This document shows, piece by piece, positions 36,194-46,829 of a stretch of DNA of 64,000 nt. This stretch comes from Nostoc paludosum FACHB-159 (lineage in GTDB: Bacteria; Cyanobacteriota; Cyanobacteriia; Cyanobacteriales; Nostocaceae). The notes beneath the pieces were generated by a model, which was not told where the DNA came from, made no database searches, and saw only the letters and a list, made by a program, of their open reading frames with translations. The DNA is taken from the NCBI RefSeq assembly GCF_014698835.1, contig NZ_JACJTU010000011.1:1-64000 (forward strand), given 5' to 3'. Made by a program: the position numbers and the translations under genes. The stretch's first letter is position 1. Each line of letters opens with the position of its first letter.

Positions 36194-36226
36194 CAAAAGC
36201 GCTCTCCTTTCAGGAGGGCGCTTTTG
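36194..36226 (-). terminator. psbA terminator hairpin
   Basis: A 33-base structure, caaaagcgccctcctg-aa-aggagagcgcttttg on the minus strand with one mismatch, 34 bases past the psbA stop. The strong G/C stem ending in TTTT fits an intrinsic terminator. Confidence 0.8.
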
Positions 36227-36260
36227 ATTCTATTTAATTTTTAGTTGACTTGGTTAGCAA

Positions 36261-38398
<2,138 letters not shown>

Positions 38399-39937
38399 AT
38401 GAAAGAGTCAAAATATTATTTTGTGTTTTTTACGGTAATTACAATTAGCATCTTTACCCGTTTATTTTTATTGCAAAATCAAAGTCTTTGGTTTGATGAA
38501 GGCTGGAGCCTAACTTTATCTGATGCAACAAGCTTGCAAGAAAATTTTTATAAAATTGTAAATCGAGAAGCTGGTGATAAATACCAAGTGCTTTACTACT
38601 TACTATTGTTTTATTGGCGTTCATTTTTTGGGGAAAGTGAATTTGCCATTAGATCGCTCTCAGCTTTGTTTGGAGTGGCTTCAGTAATTATAATGTATTT
38701 TACTTGCCTAAGTGTTTATGGCAAAAAACACGCATTCTGGTCGTCCTTAATTTTAGCAGTCAGTTCTTTTAGTGTATTTTATAGCCAAGATGCCAGACCT
38801 TACTCATTATTAATATTTATAGTTTCACTTCAAATATATTTTTTTAGTAATTCACTCAAGGATGACGAAAATAATAAGATTATTTCACAAGTCTTTTTTG
38901 GGATTTTTACTGCTATAGCCAGTTTTGGCAGTGTCTTAACACTAATGTTTACCTCCGCCCTTTATATATCTCATGCTATTGTTTATAGAAACTTTAAAGA
39001 ATGGCTGAAATGGTTGATACCTTCAGTAATTTTTTCCTCACCAATGATTTGGTTTTATTTATCTTCACCTGCTGCATCCGATCCAACAGGTACAGCAGTA
39101 ACTCGTACTGGATTACCCATAATTCTGAATATTATGTTTGTCGTCTACGGTATATTAGTCGGGACATCTTATGGGCCGCCACTTGAGGACTTACGCGGTG
39201 ATAATAAAATAAATATTTTACTTAACTACTGGCCTCATTTCCTAATCTTTTTTATTGTCATTACTGTAATTTTTATAGCTTTAGGTAAGAGATTGTTAAG
39301 GCACTCAAAGAGAAACAAATATCAGCGTGCTGACTATTTATTTGCATTGATTTTGATCACATCATTTTCATTGAATTTGGTGTTTGCTCTAGTTACTAAA
39401 ATTAATTGGCTACCGCGTCATTCTTTTTATTTATGTGTTCCATTTTTCATTTTGATCCCGTCAGCATTTTTGCATAACTACCAAGCTATAAGTAAAGTTG
39501 ATATACTATCTAAGTTTGCCAAAATAGCTACTGTTTGTTTGGTAATTATGAATATTTATTCCAACTTTAATTACTATTTAGATCCAATATATGGAAAAGA
39601 TGACTATCGCTCAGCTGTTCAGTATTTAGTAAAAAATCGAGATGCATCTGCAAGATCTGTATTAATGTTGGGACAGAATAGATTATTCAAGTATTATGGC
39701 GACTCATCGACTTTATATCTACCACCATATATTCTCGAAAAAACAAACGGAAAAAATTTAGCAGAAAAAATTAAGACAGCTACCAATAATGCAAAAACAG
39801 TTTTTATGCTAATTAATCGCGAGTTTTACTGGAAATTTAAGGATACTTTTAAAGGTGAAATGAGTGAGTTATATAATTTAGAAAACGAGCAAAGTTGGCG
39901 CTATATTAAAATGTATAAATTTGTCAGCAATAAATAA
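38399..39937 (+). CDS. GT39/PMT-like integral membrane glycosyltransferase
   Basis: Protein of 512 residues with about eleven membrane segments. The N-terminal loop after the first helix has the dyad-type acidic motif SLWFDEGWSLTLS, and later SQDARPYSLLIF; both are typical of the GT-C fold glycosyltransferase 39-like family that uses polyprenyl-phosphate sugars. The C-terminal 100 residues are soluble. The coding region is notably AT-rich compared with neighbours (many AAT, TTT, TTA codons), which may mean later acquisition. Acceptor and sugar are not known. No linked glycan genes within 8 kb. Confidence 0.8.
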   Translation: MKESKYYFVFFTVITISIFTRLFLLQNQSLWFDEGWSLTLSDATSLQENFYKIVNREAGDKYQVLYYLLLFYWRSFFGESEFAIRSLSALFGVASVIIMYFTCLSVYGKKHAFWSSLILAVSSFSVFYSQDARPYSLLIFIVSLQIYFFSNSLKDDENNKIISQVFFGIFTAIASFGSVLTLMFTSALYISHAIVYRNFKEWLKWLIPSVIFSSPMIWFYLSSPAASDPTGTAVTRTGLPIILNIMFVVYGILVGTSYGPPLEDLRGDNKINILLNYWPHFLIFFIVITVIFIALGKRLLRHSKRNKYQRADYLFALILITSFSLNLVFALVTKINWLPRHSFYLCVPFFILIPSAFLHNYQAISKVDILSKFAKIATVCLVIMNIYSNFNYYLDPIYGKDDYRSAVQYLVKNRDASARSVLMLGQNRLFKYYGDSSTLYLPPYILEKTNGKNLAEKIKTATNNAKTVFMLINREFYWKFKDTFKGEMSELYNLENEQSWRYIKMYKFVSNK

Positions 39938-40143
39938 ATTGTGAAATCCTAAATATCTAGATATCAACGTAACTAGTTCGTGAGGATGAGGAATAGGTAA
40001 TGAAGAAGAAAAATCTCTAAATTACGATTTACCTGACATTGTGTTGTAATTAATAAAATGGGAATAATTTAAAATTAATGTAAATTAGCAATTTACATTA
40101 AGCTAACTTGAGGCCAGATAAAAACTAAGATTTTGTAATCGAG

Positions 40144-41181
40144 GTGACTAAAACATTCACAGGTAAATCCCCAATCATTATTGCACATCGAGGCGCTAGT
40201 GGCTATCGACCAGAACATACTCTAGCTGCTTATGAATTAGCGATCGCACTAGGGGCAGACTATATTGAACCAGATTTAGTTTCCACAAAAGACGGTGTTT
40301 TAATTGCACGTCACGAAAATGAAATTTCTGAAACTACTGATGTTGCTAAACATGCAGAATTTGCTCACCGTCAAACCAGCAAAATAATTGATGGAGAATC
40401 AAAAACAGGTTGGTTTACCGAAGACTTTACCCTTGCAGAACTGAAAACACTACGGGCGAAAGAACGAATTCCCCAACTGCGTCCACAAAATATTTTTTAT
40501 GATGGATTGTTTGAAATTCCCACATTCCAAGAAATCATCGATTTAGTCAAAAATAAAAGCGTCGAAATTAATCGTCAGATCGGAATTTATCCAGAAACTA
40601 AGCACCCAACTTATTTTAAATCTATTGGGTTACCCTTAGAAAAACCCCTATTAGCAAGTTTAACCACAAACGGTTATCAGGGAGCTAATGCACGTGTTTT
40701 CATTCAGTCTTTTGAAGTGAGTAATTTGCAATATTTATCTACACAAACTGATTTGCCTTTGGTGCAATTGCTGAATAATGATGGTAAACCTTATGATTTT
40801 GTAGTTACTGGCAATGGTAGTACCTATGCAGATTTAATAACGACTTCAGGTTTAGAAGAAATTGCTAAATATGCACAGGCGATCGGAATTCATAAAAATT
40901 TGTTAGTTTCTAGAGACAGCACTGGTAAATTGCTCTCACCAACATCTTTAATTATCAATGCTCATGCATCTGATTTATTAGTTCATGCTTGGACTTTCCG
41001 CAATGAAGACCACTTTTTACCATTGGATTTTCAAGGAAATCCCCAAGGAGAATATGAGCTATTTTTAAAATTAGGTATTGATGGCGTATTTAGCGACTAT
41101 CCAGATACCGCTTATGCTGTGAATGAAAACCTTGGGTTTAAGTTTTGTTCTCACTCTCCACTCCCGCCTTCTGATCCTTAA
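40144..41181 (+). CDS. Glycerophosphodiester phosphodiesterase
   Basis: Protein of 345 residues of the GDPD (GlpQ-type TIM-barrel) family, hydrolysing glycerophosphodiesters to glycerol-3-phosphate and an alcohol. Seen: catalytic His and substrate Arg in IIAHRGASGYRPEHTLAAY, metal ligands EPDLVSTKDGVLIARHE, then PTFQEIIDL and the C-terminal GIDGVFSDYPD. The first codon used is GTG 40144. There is no signal peptide, so it is likely cytoplasmic, unlike periplasmic GlpQ. Possibly serves lipid turnover or phosphate salvage. Confidence 0.9.
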   Translation: MTKTFTGKSPIIIAHRGASGYRPEHTLAAYELAIALGADYIEPDLVSTKDGVLIARHENEISETTDVAKHAEFAHRQTSKIIDGESKTGWFTEDFTLAELKTLRAKERIPQLRPQNIFYDGLFEIPTFQEIIDLVKNKSVEINRQIGIYPETKHPTYFKSIGLPLEKPLLASLTTNGYQGANARVFIQSFEVSNLQYLSTQTDLPLVQLLNNDGKPYDFVVTGNGSTYADLITTSGLEEIAKYAQAIGIHKNLLVSRDSTGKLLSPTSLIINAHASDLLVHAWTFRNEDHFLPLDFQGNPQGEYELFLKLGIDGVFSDYPDTAYAVNENLGFKFCSHSPLPPSDP

Positions 41182-41246
41182 AAAGCGATCGCATTGGTCA
41201 CAATTGCGAGAAACTAAAAGCAGATCTGTTAGGAAAGGAGAGCCGA

Positions 41247-41606
41247 ATGAGCTGGACTAAAGTTCTTGCTGTCGAAGCACTGTCGCCAGGTGCGCGACAA
41301 GTGGTAAAAGTTGGTAACCGAAAAATCCTACTTTTAAATCACGAAAATCAGCTTTATGCCGTAGATAACATTTGCCCCCACTTAAAATTGCCGATGAAAA
41401 GCGCAAAAATCACTGAAGATAAGGCGATTGTTTGTTCTTTCCATCGCAGTAGTTTTGACCTAAGTACTGGTGAGGTAAAACAATGGTGTCCCTGGCCACC
41501 TGGTGTAAGTAAAGTATTCTCGTTGGTTTCACAGCAAAAAACACTACCAGTTTTTCCAATTCGTGTGGAAGAAGGTAGTATCTGGATTGATGTGCAGGAA
41601 GAATAA
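41247..41606 (+). CDS. Rieske [2Fe-2S] ferredoxin-like protein
   Basis: Small soluble protein of 119 residues with the Rieske cluster ligands Cys-x-His in ICPHLKLP and Cys-x2-His in VCSFHRSSFDL. It is similar to the electron-transfer ferredoxin of ring-hydroxylating systems or NirD-type proteins, with the C-terminal part (WPPGVSKVFSLV, LPVFPIRVEEG) typical of a cyanobacterial subgroup. A ribosome-binding site gaaaggag is present. No dioxygenase gene is near; the partner is unknown. Confidence 0.9.
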   Translation: MSWTKVLAVEALSPGARQVVKVGNRKILLLNHENQLYAVDNICPHLKLPMKSAKITEDKAIVCSFHRSSFDLSTGEVKQWCPWPPGVSKVFSLVSQQKTLPVFPIRVEEGSIWIDVQEE

Positions 41607-41680
41607 GTAGAAGGGAATGGGGGCTGGGGAGATGGGGAAGTGTAGGGGGCAAACACAGGAAGCATGAAAGACAACTGACA

Positions 41681-41703
41681 AATGCCCCATGCCCCATGCC
41701 CCA
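41681..41703. repeat. Heptanucleotide tandem repeat (CCCCATG)
   Basis: Three copies of ccccatg between the Rieske gene and the convergent acidic-protein gene; minus-strand frames across it are artefacts. Confidence 0.7.
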
Positions 41704-41711
41704 TAACCAAT

Positions 41712-42110
41712 TTACTCTCGCCGTTGTTGATAATCTTCGGAAGACATGGGATCTAACTCCCAACGGCGATCGTCACGTTCCTCTAAAATATCGTTGGTAC
41801 GCAGGAAGGCTAAATCGTCCATTTCCAGTCCCACTGCTGCTTCTATATCTTCGGTGACATTTTGATCGGGAGTTGCAACAGTACCGCCAACAGCTTCATC
41901 TCCAACTGCATCTGCATCCTGCCAATAAGCATCAACATCGCCACCAGTGAGTTCGGGGCTAGTTTCTGTGTACTCGCGTCTTTCATCTCGCAGCGATCGC
42001 CCACCAATATTGTATCCTGGCAAGTCTTTCACACCAGTACCGTAAGATTCTGTAATTTCTTGCGGCAAATCATCAGTTTTTATCTCGTCATTGTGATTTT
42101 TTTCTGCCAT
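41712..42110 (-). CDS. Acidic hydrophilic protein (DUF6335-like)
   Basis: Protein of 132 residues from ATG 42110 (MAEKNHNDEIKTDDLP). Very acidic and hydrophilic, without membrane or signal sequence, and probably partly disordered. Recognisable phrases: ITESYGTGV, LPGYNIGGRS, ELTGGDVDAYWQDADAVGDEAVGGTVATPDQNVTED (split here), and a C-terminal WELDPMSSEDYQ. Such proteins are frequent in desiccation-tolerant Nostoc and often lie with stress genes; here it opens a stress-type gene group. Biochemical role is unknown. Confidence 0.7.
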   Translation of the reverse strand: MAEKNHNDEIKTDDLPQEITESYGTGVKDLPGYNIGGRSLRDERREYTETSPELTGGDVDAYWQDADAVGDEAVGGTVATPDQNVTEDIEAAVGLEMDDLAFLRTNDILEERDDRRWELDPMSSEDYQQRRE

Positions 42111-42464
42111 ATTAGTAGCTATTTTCTGCACTTTTACAATAACGTTTTCTCCCTAAAAACTTGTCTTACTAAAGATGTATAGCTTTAGTCGTAAAATAAT
42201 CTATCCCCTTAGTACGAAGCTAAACTAGCGATCGCGGCGTAAATTGGAAATATCAATTCATGGTCAAGCAACTTGTAGTTGAAGTTTTTAGTTATGAGTT
42301 GGGAGTTATCAAAGCGAAATTATTCGATAGTCAACTTCTCGCTCGTAACTATTTTTTATTAGCCAAAAAAGAGAATTTAATTTAACCATTTTGATGTTCT
42401 TAACTACCTGAATGCTCAACAATAATACATTCAATTAATGATTTTGCACAGCGGAGGTAGCAAA
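42111..42464. other. Divergent intergenic region
   Basis: About 350 AT-rich bases between the divergently transcribed acidic-protein gene and the DUF2267 gene. No repeat or gene was recognised, apart from the GGAGG that sets the DUF2267 start. Confidence 0.35.
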
Positions 42465-42866
42465 GTGGAATACAACGAATTTATTACACATGTACAAACC
42501 TTGGCTCAATCAGATTCTCGCGAAGAAGCAGAACGCGCTACCCGTGCCACATTAGAAACTCTTAAAGAACGGATAGCTAATGATGAGGCAGAAGAATTAG
42601 CTGCAAACTTACCTCAACAACTAGGTGATTATTTGCGAGGACAAAAATTAAATGGCGATCATTCTTTCAACTTGCAAGAATTTATTTTCCGGGCAAGTCA
42701 AAAAGAAAATATAGAACCCACTACAACTGCGATTCATGTCCGGGCTGTATTTGCAGTGTTGCAAAACGCTATCAACCCACAAACATTTGCTGCTTTTCAC
42801 GCCCATTTGTCTCACGATTATGAAGAATTGTTTGCTACTTCACCAACAGGCGAAGTACCTGCATAG
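42465..42866 (+). CDS. DUF2267 protein
   Basis: Protein of 133 residues. GTG 42465 (MEYNEFITHVQTLAQ) is chosen because gcggagg lies seven bases before it; an ATG nine codons earlier has no ribosome-binding site. It is an all-helical protein with two similar halves, each with a R-A-x-x-A-V/T-L-x-x-L pattern (AERATRATLETLKERI; AIHVRAVFAVLQNAI) and QLPxxLxxxLRG as LPQQLGDYLRG, the DUF2267 signature. Members occur in stress and gas-vesicle-type clusters of many bacteria; function unknown. Neighbours suggest stress induction. Confidence 0.8.
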   Translation: MEYNEFITHVQTLAQSDSREEAERATRATLETLKERIANDEAEELAANLPQQLGDYLRGQKLNGDHSFNLQEFIFRASQKENIEPTTTAIHVRAVFAVLQNAINPQTFAAFHAHLSHDYEELFATSPTGEVPA

Positions 42867-42978
42867 CGGACAATTTAAACAAACATCATATAAGGGATAA
42901 ATCCTAGTTGTTTAATTGTTCTTCTGACTGAAAATACTAGCTAGTTAAATACTAGAAATCAACAGGTGATACCATACT

Positions 42979-44076
42979 ATGACTCTAAATAACAATCATT
43001 TTAGTAAGAAAAAAGTTGCTATTCTCATTGAACATGGAGTAGAAGATGTAGAATTTTCAGTTCCTTATAATGGGCTAAAACAAGCCGGAATGGACGTAGT
43101 AGTCCTTGGTTCCCGGATGAATGAAAAATACAAGGGTAAACGCGGTAAACTCAGCGTCCAAGCTGATGGTACAACAACAGAAGCGATCGCAGCCGAATTC
43201 GATGCAGTCATAATTCCTGGCGGTATGGCTCCCGATAGAATGCGACGCAACCCCAACACAGTACGCTTTGTACAAGAAGCTGTACAACAAGGAAAATTAG
43301 TTGCTGCGGTTTGCCACGGGCCACAAGTTTTGATTGAAGGCGACTTAATTAAAGGTAAAAAAGTTACTGGTTTTAGTGCTATTAGCAAAGACATCACTAA
43401 CGCAGGTGCAAATTATTTAGATGAACCTTTAATAGTAGATGGAAATTTAATTACATCTCGTGAACCTGGAGACTTGGCAATTTTCACCACAGCCATTTTG
43501 AGCCGATTGGGTTATGGTGGCAAAGATGCTGCACTGCCAAATGAAAAAGATACAACTGCCCAATGGTGGAAACTAGCTGATGCTTGGAATGGCTCAACAA
43601 AAAGTGAAATCGGCAGAGGCTTAAATACTGCCCTTGCAGGAGAACGTTATTCCCTGGAAGCTTTAGAAAAATACGCAGAAAAAGAATCTGATGCCGAAAT
43701 CAAATTAGTTTTTCAAGATATGATTGCCAACAAACAACGTCATATTGAAAAGCTCGAAACATATCTTCAAGCACTAGGTGAAAAGCCCTCTTTAGGTGCA
43801 AATATCGCTAATCAGTATGCCAAAGTTAAAAGTGCCCTAACAGGAAGTGACGACATTTATCAATTACGTTCTGCTTTGGGAGATGTGCAAACAGGTATTG
43901 GGGATATTGGCAATTTGTGTGCAATGTACACTGACCCAGTAGCAACTGCTATTTTTAAAGAAATTTACCAGGATTTATTGAAATACGAACAGCGACTACT
44001 GGAGTTGTATCGGGCGCGAACAGCCTCTCAAATTCAACCTCCCAAACCAACTACCGGCGCTGCTGTATCGATGTAA
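42979..44076 (+). CDS. DJ-1/PfpI domain fused to a ferritin-like helical domain
   Basis: Protein of 365 residues with two parts. The N-terminus (about 10-180) is a PfpI/YhbO-type DJ-1 domain with VAILIEHGVEDVEF, VIIPGGMAPDRMR and the nucleophile Cys112-His113 in VCHGPQ; such proteins have protease, deglycase or chaperone activity in stress. The C-terminus (about 205-345) is a four-helix bundle like DUF2383/ferritin-like proteins (LNTALAGERYSLEALEKYAE, IANKQRHIEKLETYL). Fusion of the two is unusual. It lies in the stress island between DUF2267 and a cupin. The bundle's typical di-iron ligands are not clearly complete. Confidence 0.85.
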   Translation: MTLNNNHFSKKKVAILIEHGVEDVEFSVPYNGLKQAGMDVVVLGSRMNEKYKGKRGKLSVQADGTTTEAIAAEFDAVIIPGGMAPDRMRRNPNTVRFVQEAVQQGKLVAAVCHGPQVLIEGDLIKGKKVTGFSAISKDITNAGANYLDEPLIVDGNLITSREPGDLAIFTTAILSRLGYGGKDAALPNEKDTTAQWWKLADAWNGSTKSEIGRGLNTALAGERYSLEALEKYAEKESDAEIKLVFQDMIANKQRHIEKLETYLQALGEKPSLGANIANQYAKVKSALTGSDDIYQLRSALGDVQTGIGDIGNLCAMYTDPVATAIFKEIYQDLLKYEQRLLELYRARTASQIQPPKPTTGAAVSM

Positions 44077-44288
44077 ATAATCATTAGTAGAGAAGCATAG
44101 CAGTACTTCCCTACAAAAACAGACTTTCTTCAAATCTCGTTTCTCGGAACAATCTGGAAATGCAGACATGGAGGCTTGGCCTCTTCAAAGAAAGACAACT
44201 CGAACAAAATCGTTCTCAAATATTGAATGGCAAATACTCATTCAATTTTGTGAATTTTACCCCAACATAAATGTAATTGAGGATTTTT

Positions 44289-44687
44289 ATGAATCGACTG
44301 AATTCTTGGCTAAAAAATATTCGTATCCGTCAGATGATTGTAGTCTTTCTGGTAGGATTTATGTTTTTACTCGGTCAAGCTTTTAGCTACGGTAATATAG
44401 CACAAGCTGATGCGATCACTCCAGAAGGCACTTATTATAAAGGTGTACCAGAGGGTCAAGGTGACATTAGAAACGATAACCAAATCGGAAACACCCAAAA
44501 CAAGCTAAAAAGCGCTGTTGATAATGTCCGCCAAAAGTTAAATTTGGATGAAGAAACTCCACGAGCTACAAAAGAGTTTTTTGATTCTACAAAAAACAAA
44601 GCCGCAGATAAAACTAGCCGATTACAGAGAGATACACAAGGCTATTACCAATATTCTCCTAACACACCAGTTAGAGGCGCAGACTAG
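44289..44687 (+). CDS. Small exported hydrophilic protein
   Basis: Protein of 132 residues from ATG 44289 (MNRLNSWLKNIRIRQ). A clear signal sequence (VVFLVGFMFLLGQAFSYG, cleavage near AQA) precedes a charged, low-complexity mature part with VPEGQGDIRNDNQIGN, VDNVRQKLNLDEETP and TKNKAADKT, reminiscent of LEA- or CsbD-like stress proteins though not enough to assign. Ends YYQYSPNTPVRGAD. The ATG is preceded by ttgaggat, a fair ribosome-binding site. Likely periplasmic; role in stress is guessed from its neighbours. Confidence 0.7.
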   Translation: MNRLNSWLKNIRIRQMIVVFLVGFMFLLGQAFSYGNIAQADAITPEGTYYKGVPEGQGDIRNDNQIGNTQNKLKSAVDNVRQKLNLDEETPRATKEFFDSTKNKAADKTSRLQRDTQGYYQYSPNTPVRGAD

Positions 44688-44871
44688 AATTTTAGCAAGT
44701 CTTGAGTCTAATTTTTGATTCACATATCGATGCTGATTTGATTGTGTGAACAAATTATCTATACCTTAGGTAAAGGCAGAGTAGGCAATAGGCAATTTTA
44801 TATTGTCTATTGCCTACTTAATAAATTCACAAATTAGATACAAACACCATAGATTATTCAAGGGAGAAAAT

Positions 44872-45213
44872 ATGGCTGATAAAACCGTTACAAAAATAGA
44901 CTCTGCTTATTCTCCTAAAGGTCAACTAGGCCAAAAATATCTGGCATCTGGCAAAACTATTTCCATGCGTTTGTGGGAAAATGAGCAACCAAATGAACCT
45001 AAAGAGCCAACTGCACGGGAATATGAAACTGTTGGTTATGTAATCAATGGTCGTGCAGAATTACACATTGAAGGACAAAATATCTTACTAGAACCGGGGA
45101 GTTCTTGGGTAGTACCAAAAGGAGCTAGCCACACATACAAAATTTTAGAACCATTCACTGCTGTTGAGGCAACAAGCCCCCCTGCTCAAGTTCACGGACG
45201 AGATGAAAATTAG
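44872..45213 (+). CDS. Single-domain cupin
   Basis: Protein of 113 residues from ATG 44872, with agggag eight bases before it; the 23 codons upstream in the same frame lack a start signal. The cupin barrel is seen in YVINGRAELHIEGQNILLEPGSSWVVPKGASHTYKI (split into two conserved boxes), but the usual metal-binding His of box 1 are not clear, only His in LHIEG and HTYK of box 2. It may bind a small ligand or act as an isomerase/dioxygenase-like protein; function unknown. Part of the stress island, just ahead of the manganese catalase. Confidence 0.8.
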   Translation: MADKTVTKIDSAYSPKGQLGQKYLASGKTISMRLWENEQPNEPKEPTAREYETVGYVINGRAELHIEGQNILLEPGSSWVVPKGASHTYKILEPFTAVEATSPPAQVHGRDEN

Positions 45214-45566
45214 AAATTGAAAATCAAACTTTGGATAAACAGGCGTTGCTGAATTGCGGGATGAATTCAAATGTAGAGATGTTACAATTAATTCAACGTT
45301 TCTACAATGATTTTGATATAAGACAAAATCATTACATTAAATCAGCAACAACGATAAACACAGATGAGAAATTATTTGTGTTTTTTATATGTATCTATAG
45401 TTTTAAATTTTGGGAAATTATGTCACATTTTTATCAAACTAGAGGCTGATGAATATCAAAGATTTACTTAGTTTCCTAGATAAGAGAAGCAACACAAATA
45501 TGGAATAAAACTTTGGCAATAATTTGATTTTGTGTTTCTACTATCTGCAATGAAAAAGGAATCCAA
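45214..45566. other. Intergenic region before the catalase pseudogene
   Basis: About 350 bases, AT-rich. It contains a decayed gtagagacgtt palindrome (tgtagagatgtt at 45272-45283, aacgtttctaca at about 45295-45306), a relative of the perfect one at 18135. A 72-codon frame (45231-45449) has no protein character. The catalase start has aaaagga ahead of it. Confidence 0.45.
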
Positions 45567-46487
45567 ATGTTTTATCACACCAAGAAACTACAGTACTTTA
45601 AGCCACCAGAAAAACCAGATGCAGTCTACGCAATGAAAATTTAAGAACTCATTGGCGGGACTTTTGGTGAAATGACTGTGATGATGCAGTACCTGTTTCA
45701 AGGCTGGAATTGTCGAGGGCCTGCCAAGTACCGGGATATGTTGCTAGATGTTGGTACTGAGGAAATCGGCCACATTGAGATGCTGGCTACAATGATTGCC
45801 CATCTTTTAGACAAAGCGCCGCTCAAAATGCAAGAAGAAAGTGTAAAAGATGCGGTTGTGGGTGCAGTGATGGGTGGTAGTAATCCACGAGATGCGATTA
45901 TGGCGGCGGCCATGAACCCCCAACATGCTATTGTTTCTGGTTTGGGTGCTACACCATCTGATAGCGTTGGCTATCCTTGGAATGCTCGCTTTATTGTTTC
46001 CAGTGGTAACCTGTTGGCAGACTTTCGCTCTAATCTCCACGCAGAAAGTCAAGGACGTTTGCAGGCAATACGACTATATGAAATGACTAACGATCCTGGT
46101 GTGAAAGACACCTTGAGCTTCATGATCGCCCGCGATACGATGCATCAAAACCTGTGGTTAGCAGCCATTGAAGATTTAGAAAGTTCTGGACTAGAAAAGA
46201 CTCCAGTTCCTAGTTCCTTCCCATTAGACTTGGAGAAACGCGAGTTTTCCTATCAGTTCTGGAATCATTCTGAAGGAACTGAAAGCGCTGAAGGTCGCTG
46301 GGCGAAAGGCCAATCAATAGATGGCAAAGGTGAATTCCAGTATGTGGCAAATCCCCAACCACTGGGGCCAGAACCACAACCACCCCAACCCGATCTGCGA
46401 CTACATGGTACGCCGAAAGTTGGAGAGACAGAGGGCAATGGTTCTGGTGTACCTTCAGTAACTGGACGCACAACTATTGGCGGCTAA
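45567..46487 (+). pseudogene. Manganese catalase with an in-frame TAA at codon 26
   Basis: Di-manganese catalase that splits hydrogen peroxide. Read from ATG 45567 (MFYHTKKLQYFKPPEKPDAVY), the gene has normal length (about 306 codons) and one TAA at 45642-45644, in the conserved KI(Q)ELIGG segment, where the family has Gln (CAA). Ligands follow the numbering of the family when the stop is counted as residue 26: Glu35, Glu66, His69, Glu160, His193. Downstream restart at ATG 45672 would begin at Met36 and lose ligand Glu35, so a shortened enzyme should be dead. The rest shows no decay, which implies recent loss, readthrough or a sequence error. Confidence 0.85.
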
Positions 46488-46565
46488 TTTTGGTAAGGGA
46501 ATTTATAAGGATATATTGAGAACCCCGTGCATTTTATCTCAGTGAGTATCATTATTTATTCCCGT

Positions 46566-46679
46566 AATACAGCGTTTTGCAAGTATATGAGGTACACCCC
46601 TCGCAAAGGCATCGGGGAAGGTGCACGATAGCGGGGGTGGGGTGTTTCTGTACCTCATTTACCTGAAATCTGCTGTATT
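46566..46679. mobile_element. Palindromic MITE-like element, 114 bases
   Basis: Imperfect inverted ends of about 30 bases: aatacagc...atgaggtaca at the left and tgtacctcat...gctgtatt at the right, with the blocks AATACAGC and ATGAGGTACA exact. The core carries a second stem (cacccctcgc...gggggtggggtg). No gene. It lies between the catalase and the convergent Wzc gene. Target duplication not found. Confidence 0.6.
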
Positions 46680-46829
46680 TTCTCTCCTCAATTCTCCCGT
46701 AAAGGAGGATTGGGGTAAATTCCCTAGAACTGAAGTTGATTTAGGTTACTGTAAAAACCTACAATTCAATCTGACTTTCTGAATTGAGAATTGCGTAGCT
46801 TGCTTCCGGCTTTGCAGGTATAGCTTGAG

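Noticed and set aside
44168..44386. 72-codon frame overlapping the small exported protein gene
   Set aside because: The overlapping frame from 44289 has a signal peptide and ribosome-binding site; this one has neither.
45231..45449. 72-codon frame before the catalase
   Set aside because: Covers a decayed palindromic repeat, has no ribosome-binding site and no family resemblance.
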